Origin: Allorhizobium borbori
GTDB lineage: Bacteria > Pseudomonadota > Alphaproteobacteria > Rhizobiales > Rhizobiaceae
DNA: 64,000 bases
Direction of reading: 5' to 3'
Assembly: GCF_014196535.1 (NCBI RefSeq)
Contig: NZ_JACIDU010000018.1
Location: 1-64,000, forward strand
Positions 59,039 through 64,000 of the stretch are shown here, in pieces. Below the pieces are notes generated by a model. It made no database searches, was not told the DNA's origin, and saw only the letters and a list, made by a program, of their open reading frames with translations. A program made the position numbers and the translations under genes. How positions within the stretch are numbered: the first letter of the stretch is position 1; every line of letters starts with the position of its first letter.

Positions 59039-62000
59039 ATGCGCAAATTCCAGGATTCTGTGCATGATCCGGAAGTCACGCCTGTTGATCCTAACCACGG
59101 GGGTTTTCCCCACACGTTGCCGATCCCGGCCGCGTACACGCGGCTCCTGTCGTCAAGCGCATCCATGCGAGTTCGCCCCGAAGGCGAACCTCTCGTCAGA
59201 TGGTACCATCTGCACCTGCCGCGCGTGGTCTTGCTGGGTTGCCTTATGGCTGGTGCCACATATCCTGCCCTTGCGCAGACAGTCTGGACCGGCGCATCGG
59301 GGAATGACGACTGGTTTGATGCGGGCAACTGGGACACCTCGACCGTGCCGGATGCTTCCACCTCTGTCGACGTCACGACCGGCAATGCTGTGATTTCCGG
59401 CAACGCCGCCGAGGGCGACTATATCAACATACAACCCGGCGGTACGCTGACCGTAACCGGGACAGGGTCCACATTCACGACTACGGAAACACGCACCACT
59501 GACGGAACGCTCACGATCGAGGATGGCGGCCTTGTCACCAACAGCAGCGGTGTTGTCGGTGGTGTCGCCACCGTCTCAGGCGCCGATGCTGGCGGCAACG
59601 CATCGACGTGGATCAACAACGATTATTTTGCGGTCGGAGATGGCGGCGCGGGTACCCTGAACATCCTTGATGGCGGCAAGGTTGTCGTCAACACCGATGC
59701 GTTTCTGGGCCAATCGTTCCATGCCGATGCGTTGGTCTCGGGGGTAGGGTCCTCCTGGGAAAATACCGGGCGGCTGACCATCAACAACGGGCGTCTGCGC
59801 ATTGAAGGCGGTGGCAGTGTATCGAACTCATTAGGTCTTGTCGGCAGTTCGGATACCGGCGATGTTATCGTGACTGGCCTTGGCTCGACATGGAGCAACG
59901 CGGGACAATTGACGGTCGGGAGCTATGCTGCGGGCACCATGCGTGTCGAGAATGGCGCTACCGTTACCAGCAATCAAGGCTATGTCGGTGCGAGTGCCGG
60001 CATCAGTGGAAGTGTCACCGTAACGGGAAGCGGCTCCTCTTGGCAGGTGACGGATTTTAACCTCACTCTGGGCAATTACGGGCTCGGTGAGATGACGATC
60101 GAAGATGGAGCGCGGGTTTTTGCAAACACGGGCGTTTGGCTTGGCATTTCGACTACGGATGCAACAGGAACTCTGAACATCGACGGTACGCCTGGCGCGC
60201 GCGGGGTTCTGGAGACCAGAGGGTTCCGTGGTGGTCTGGGAACAGCGGATGTGACCCTCGATGGAGGCATTGTTCGTGCCATTGCTGACAATGCCTGGTT
60301 CTTTTCCAGCTACGGCACTCAGCAAGTGGCGTTGGGCGCCGGTGGTGGCACATTCGATACGAATGGCCACGATATCGGTATCGCTCCTGTCATCGCCGGG
60401 GCTGGTGGCTTGACCAAGGACGGGGCGGGCACGCTGACCCTGACGGGCGAAAACACCTATACCGGCGGCACCACCATCACCGAAGGCACATTGCAGCTCG
60501 GCGATGGTGGAACGACGGGTTCGATCCTTGGCGACGTGACCGACAACGGCATCCTGGCCTTCAACCGCTCGGATGTCGTGACATTCGACGGCACCATTGC
60601 GGGAACGGGGGGCGTCTCCCAGATTGGTACCGGCAAGACCATTCTCTCAACCGACAATTCCTCTCTCACTGGCATCTCGCAGGTCCAGAACGGCATCCTC
60701 TCGGTCAATGGCATTCTCGGCGGTTCGATGGACGTCAGGGGCGGGCGGCTTCAGGGAACCGGACAGGTGGGGGACACGGCCAACTTTGCCGGCGGCGTCA
60801 TCGCACCCGGCAATTCGATTGGCACGCTGACCGTTTCCGGAAATTACATTGGCAATGGTGGAACCCTGGAAATCGAGACGGAACTGGGGGACGACAGTTC
60901 CGCCACGGACAAGCTGGTCGTCACCGGAGACACGTCGGGCAATACCAATGTCCAGGTCATCAATGTCGGCGGTGTCGGGGCGCAGACGATCGAGGGTATC
61001 AAGATCATCGATGTCGCCGGCGCATCGGATGGAAGCTTCACGCTTGCGGGCGACTACACGTTCGAGGGCGATCCGGCGGTCGTCGCAGGGGCTTATGCTT
61101 ATCGCCTCTATCAGGGCGGGGTCAGCACACCCACCGACGGCGACTGGTATCTGCGTTCGTTTCTGCTGGATTCCGATCCGCCCACGACGCCTCTCTACCA
61201 GCCGGGTGCCCCCGTCTACGAAGTCTATGCAGAAGTATTGCAGAGCTTCAATGCGCTCGACACGCTGCAACAGCGCCTGGGCAACCGCGCGTGGTCTGAC
61301 AGTGCGGTTGCCGCGACCACGCCCAGTGGGGACGATGCCGGAAGCGGTCTGTGGGGGCGGATCGTTGGCAGCCATGCCAGCATCGATTCCAAGTCTTCGA
61401 CAACCGCGGCGAGCTATGATGCAGACCTCTGGCAATTGCAGGCGGGGGTTGACGGACGATTCTATTCCGGCGATGCCGGCGATCTGATCGGTGGCATCTC
61501 GGCGCGCTACGGCACCGTTTCGGCCGATGTATCCTCGGTTTTCGGCGATGGTTCGATCAGGAGCACGGGCTACGGCCTGGGTGGATCGATGACCTGGTAC
61601 GGCAAGACCGGCTTTTATGTCGATGCCCAGGCGAATACCACCTGGTATGACAGTAACCTTTCCTCCTCCACCTCTGGCACAAGGCTCGTTTCCGGCAATG
61701 ATGGTTTCGGCTATTCACTCGGACTGGAAGCAGGACAGCGGATTGCTCTTGTTCCCAACTGGTCCGTGACACCGCAGGCGCAACTGACCTATTCGTCTAT
61801 CGACTATGACGACTTTACCGATGTTTTCGGCAGTGCGGTTTCGCTGGCCGACGCCCGTCAGCTCAAAGGGCGCCTCGGCATTTCCTCCGACTATGAGGAA
61901 GGATGGACGGACGCCAGCGGCCAGACAAGCAGCATCCATGCCTACGGTATCGCCAATCTCTACTACGATTTCCGCGCCCATTCGAATGTCAGGCTTGCCG

Positions 62001-62179
62001 GCGTTACGCTCAGGAACGAGCAGGATGCGCTCTGGGGTGGGCTCGGTCTCGGGGGAACCTACAATTGGGGAAATGACAAGTATGCCGTTTATGGCGAGGC
62101 TATGCTCGATACAAGTCTAGCCCGGTTCGGAGAAAGCTATACCCTGAATGGGAAAGTCGGTCTCAATGTCAAATTCTAG
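59039..62179 (+). CDS. Autotransporter adhesin (type Va secretion)
   Basis: A 1046-residue type V protein. The ATG at 59039 has an excellent GAGGAGAAG ribosome site but gives an 80-residue presequence whose hydrophobic core is only at LPRVVLLGCLMAGATYPALAQ; an in-frame ATG at 59165 would give a normal-length signal peptide without a good ribosome site. The passenger carries about four T5SS/PEP-CTERM-type repeats (GSGSSWQVTDFNLTLGNYGL) and one beta-strand repeat (LTLTGENTYTGGTTITEGTL), then an acidic linker. The barrel spans about residues 770-1046 (GLWGRIVGSHASID to LNGKVGLNVKF, ending in Phe). It shares both repeat types with the larger autotransporter at 44110. Confidence 0.88.
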   Translation: MRKFQDSVHDPEVTPVDPNHGGFPHTLPIPAAYTRLLSSSASMRVRPEGEPLVRWYHLHLPRVVLLGCLMAGATYPALAQTVWTGASGNDDWFDAGNWDTSTVPDASTSVDVTTGNAVISGNAAEGDYINIQPGGTLTVTGTGSTFTTTETRTTDGTLTIEDGGLVTNSSGVVGGVATVSGADAGGNASTWINNDYFAVGDGGAGTLNILDGGKVVVNTDAFLGQSFHADALVSGVGSSWENTGRLTINNGRLRIEGGGSVSNSLGLVGSSDTGDVIVTGLGSTWSNAGQLTVGSYAAGTMRVENGATVTSNQGYVGASAGISGSVTVTGSGSSWQVTDFNLTLGNYGLGEMTIEDGARVFANTGVWLGISTTDATGTLNIDGTPGARGVLETRGFRGGLGTADVTLDGGIVRAIADNAWFFSSYGTQQVALGAGGGTFDTNGHDIGIAPVIAGAGGLTKDGAGTLTLTGENTYTGGTTITEGTLQLGDGGTTGSILGDVTDNGILAFNRSDVVTFDGTIAGTGGVSQIGTGKTILSTDNSSLTGISQVQNGILSVNGILGGSMDVRGGRLQGTGQVGDTANFAGGVIAPGNSIGTLTVSGNYIGNGGTLEIETELGDDSSATDKLVVTGDTSGNTNVQVINVGGVGAQTIEGIKIIDVAGASDGSFTLAGDYTFEGDPAVVAGAYAYRLYQGGVSTPTDGDWYLRSFLLDSDPPTTPLYQPGAPVYEVYAEVLQSFNALDTLQQRLGNRAWSDSAVAATTPSGDDAGSGLWGRIVGSHASIDSKSSTTAASYDADLWQLQAGVDGRFYSGDAGDLIGGISARYGTVSADVSSVFGDGSIRSTGYGLGGSMTWYGKTGFYVDAQANTTWYDSNLSSSTSGTRLVSGNDGFGYSLGLEAGQRIALVPNWSVTPQAQLTYSSIDYDDFTDVFGSAVSLADARQLKGRLGISSDYEEGWTDASGQTSSIHAYGIANLYYDFRAHSNVRLAGVTLRNEQDALWGGLGLGGTYNWGNDKYAVYGEAMLDTSLARFGESYTLNGKVGLNVKF

Positions 62180-62190
62180 GGGCGAGAATG

Positions 62191-62215
62191 GCTCAGGAGA
62201 CGATATCTCCTGAGC
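62191..62215. terminator. Hairpin after the second autotransporter
   Basis: GCTCAGGAGA at 62191-62200 pairs perfectly with 62206-62215 around 5 bases, 12 bases past the stop and between convergent genes. There is no T-run, so its efficiency is uncertain. Confidence 0.6.
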
Positions 62216-62279
62216 GCACCCTTGAAGGCTGCCCGGTTCCTCTGGCCGTGGCGTTTCATGAAATCTGGCAGGCTTGCAC

Positions 62280-63500
62280 CTATCCTGCTTCATGGGAGCG
62301 GAATGCACTTTGGCGGTTGGCGAAGACCACAAGCGCGCAGGGCATAAGGAGCGCAAGGGCGGCAGGTGAAAAACTTGCGACGCCACTGTGTTCAAGCAAT
62401 ACGCCGCCGATGATGCCGCCACCCGCGATCGCCAGATTCCATACCGTCACCAGCAGCGACTGGGCCACATCCGTTTGACGTGGCGCTGCGCGGGCCGCCG
62501 CAGTCTGGAAAATGGTTGCCGCGCCGCCGAAAGATAGCCCCCACAACAGAACAGCCAGATAAATCGCAGCAGGGTCTCCCGGCCACAGCCCCCACACGAG
62601 GACTGCACCGATGAAGGTGACGCAGTTGGTAAATGCCAGCGCCCAGATGTGCCGGTCAATCAAGATCCCGGCAATACAGATGCCGGCCAGGGCGCTGCAA
62701 CCGAACACGAGCAAGACGACATCGGTGACTGTACTCATCTCCGCCGGGTGAAGAAGAGGGCGGATATACGTGTAAAGAATGTTGTGGGCGAGAACGAATG
62801 TCAGCGTGACAAAGAGGATCGATCTGATCGTGGGGCGCTTGGCGATGGCGAGGAACGACGTCTTTTGCGACGGAACCTGTCCGGGGAAATCCGGTAATCT
62901 TGCCCATATCCAGACCGTGAGCAGCAGGGCCATGACGCTCATGATTGCAAAGCAGGCCCTCCATCCGATTGTTGTTCCAAGGAAGGTTGCGGCGGGAACC
63001 CCGATCGAAAGCGCCAGTGGTGTGCCCGCCATGGCGACCGCGATTGCCCGGCCTTTCTGTTTATCGGGCACCATGCGGGCGGCATAGCCCGCCAGTAACG
63101 CCCATAGAAGTCCGGCCGAAACGCCGGCGGCCAGCCGTGCCACCATCGTCAGCGCGTAAAACGGCGACAAGGCGGTAATGAGGTTTGCGATGGCGAAGCC
63201 GGCAAGGGCTGACGCGAGCAGGGGGCGCCGGCGCATGCCCTGCGTTGCCTGGACAAGGGGAATGGCCGCCAGGAACGAGCCGATCGCGTAGATGGTGACC
63301 ATTTGGCCGGCTGCGGCCGTGGACACGGTGAGATCGGCGCCGATCTGCGTCAGCAGTCCGGCGGGAAGCGCTTCGGTCAGGATTGTGACGAAGCCGCAAA
63401 GGGCGAGCGCAATCAACGCCGGCAGAGGAAATCCTCCACCGCCGGCTCGATGCGGGCCCGACAGATCGTGTCGCGAATGAAGCCCGGTCATTGCGATCAT
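62280..63500 (-). CDS. MFS transporter, DHA1 (AraJ/YdhP-like) exporter family
   Basis: A 406-residue protein with twelve predicted membrane helices. The N-terminal region (LIALALCGFVTILTEALPAGLL; AGQMVTIYAIGSFLAAIPLV) is typical of the AraJ/arabinose-efflux-like DHA1 group, and a motif-A-like loop follows helix 2 (TQGMRRRPLLASALAG). Such proteins export sugars or drugs. The ATG at 63500 overlaps the stop of the small monooxygenase gene by four bases, so the two are coupled. Confidence 0.88.
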   Translation of the reverse strand: MIAMTGLHSRHDLSGPHRAGGGGFPLPALIALALCGFVTILTEALPAGLLTQIGADLTVSTAAAGQMVTIYAIGSFLAAIPLVQATQGMRRRPLLASALAGFAIANLITALSPFYALTMVARLAAGVSAGLLWALLAGYAARMVPDKQKGRAIAVAMAGTPLALSIGVPAATFLGTTIGWRACFAIMSVMALLLTVWIWARLPDFPGQVPSQKTSFLAIAKRPTIRSILFVTLTFVLAHNILYTYIRPLLHPAEMSTVTDVVLLVFGCSALAGICIAGILIDRHIWALAFTNCVTFIGAVLVWGLWPGDPAAIYLAVLLWGLSFGGAATIFQTAAARAAPRQTDVAQSLLVTVWNLAIAGGGIIGGVLLEHSGVASFSPAALALLMPCALVVFANRQSAFRSHEAG

Positions 63501-63853
63501 TCAGCTTTCTTCAGCTTGGGAAGAACGAGATCGTCGACCGAATAGGTGTGGAATTCGCTTCTGGAGACCGTATCCAGTCGCTTGAACTTTTCGACGAAAA
63601 CGGGATCGGAGAAAAACTCGTCGACATTGCCGGCACCCTGGATCGCCTCGATATTCACGACGGTGAGACCATCGGTGCTCTTGGCGAGATTGCTCCATAG
63701 AAATCCCTCTTTCCGTTCGGCCACGTAGTGCACCACATCCTGAATGTTCTCAAAGGCTTCCTGCTGCTTGCCCGGATGGGCGTGGATGACATTGACGATG
63801 AAGGTGGTTGCTGCGGGGGCGCTGGCGAAGGCGGCGAGAGGAAGGGATGTCAT
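63497..63853 (-). CDS. ABM-fold small monooxygenase-like protein
   Basis: A 118-residue protein with the dimeric alpha/beta-barrel layout of the antibiotic biosynthesis monooxygenase family (TTFIVNVIHAHPGKQQEAFE; FLWSNLAKSTDGLTVVNIEA; FVEKFKRLDTVSRSEFHTYS). Members oxidise quinones or aromatic compounds without a metal, or simply bind them. The ATG at 63853 has AAGGAGA upstream. It is the first gene of a pair with the MFS exporter and is divergent from a probable regulator, an arrangement seen for detoxification of reactive aromatics. Confidence 0.75.
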   Translation of the reverse strand: MTSLPLAAFASAPAATTFIVNVIHAHPGKQQEAFENIQDVVHYVAERKEGFLWSNLAKSTDGLTVVNIEAIQGAGNVDEFFSDPVFVEKFKRLDTVSRSEFHTYSVDDLVLPKLKKAE

Positions 63854-63977
63854 TTCGGTCTCCTTTGATCTGCATGGCGACAATCGGCATGCAGGCTCTG
63901 GATAACCGGCCGCAAATAGCGGATAAATGAGCGGTAAAGCTCAACATATCGGATAAAAATTCCGGAATAAGGTGTAC

Positions 63978-64000
63978 ATGGACAAGCTGGGAACCCTCGG
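63978..64000 (+). CDS. Start of a gene, probably a LysR-family regulator
   Basis: ATG at 63978 opens MDKLGTL and runs off the window. The seven residues fit the beginning of many LysR proteins (MDKLxxLxxF), and the position, divergent from the ABM-MFS pair across 124 bases, is where its regulator would be. An in-frame GTG at 63972 is possible. Evidence is thin because only 23 bases are visible. Confidence 0.45.

Noticed and set aside
1-64000. tRNA, rRNA, insertion sequences, integrases or phage genes
   Set aside because: None recognised by eye; the two fragments at 42584-42826 are the only sign of rearrangement. Small RNAs cannot be judged from sequence alone.

Overview
The window is GC-rich, densely packed bacterial chromosome or megaplasmid sequence. 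Gene content points to an alphaproteobacterium of the Rhizobiaceae (Agrobacterium/Rhizobium type): an NnrR-like Crp/Fnr regulator next to pseudoazurin, a choline-type ABC operon, many stand-alone ABC and TRAP uptake systems each beside a LysR, AraC or DeoR regulator, a PQQ glucose dehydrogenase, and large autotransporters. I saw no tRNA, rRNA, CRISPR array, insertion sequence or phage gene. The family assignments come from reading motifs by eye; no database search was run.

Layout. 1-740: end of a denitrification-linked Crp/Fnr regulator and pseudoazurin. 959-4936: a lysine/2-aminoadipate catabolic pair (hglS, amaB) divergent from a LysR gene. 5232-9956: LysR regulator, divergent GalD/PrpF-type tautomerase and an NMT1-type ABC importer. 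10595-13024: membrane PQQ glucose dehydrogenase. 13264-22285: one-direction iron-siderophore locus (FhuF-type reductase, ECF sigma factor, FecR, TonB receptor with STN domain, complete FecBCDE-type ABC importer). 22555-31273: LysR gene followed by a long operon of a nitrilase-fold amidase, an RraA-like protein, a PotABCD-type importer and ethanolamine ammonia-lyase EutBC. 31348-34905 (minus): sulfonate-type ABC importer plus a luciferase-like monooxygenase. 35127-38363 (minus): two-component system with a DUF4173 membrane protein. 38866-42233 (minus): choline/betaine importer ending in a small ribbon-helix-helix gene. 42584-42826: two abutting gene fragments. 42906-43883: AraC regulator. 44110-48648: a 1512-residue autotransporter.

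48676-58650 looks like a single catabolic module that I cannot match to a known pathway. A minus-strand operon encodes a gamma-glutamyltransferase-like enzyme, a GlpA-like FAD/[2Fe-2S] dehydrogenase, a second FAD oxidoreductase and a GlpK-like FGGY kinase whose glycerol-contacting arginine is replaced by glycine. Divergent from it is a DctPQM TRAP importer followed by a DeoR-family repressor. TGAC(C/T)GAA palindromes and half-sites lie both in the divergent promoter region and in front of the repressor gene, suggesting one regulon. I read it as uptake, amide or gamma-glutamyl cleavage, phosphorylation and flavin oxidation of an unidentified compound; this is the best candidate in the window for an undescribed system.

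59039-64000: a second autotransporter with the same repeat types, an MFS exporter, a small ABM-fold monooxygenase, and the first codons of a gene running off the end, probably a LysR regulator.
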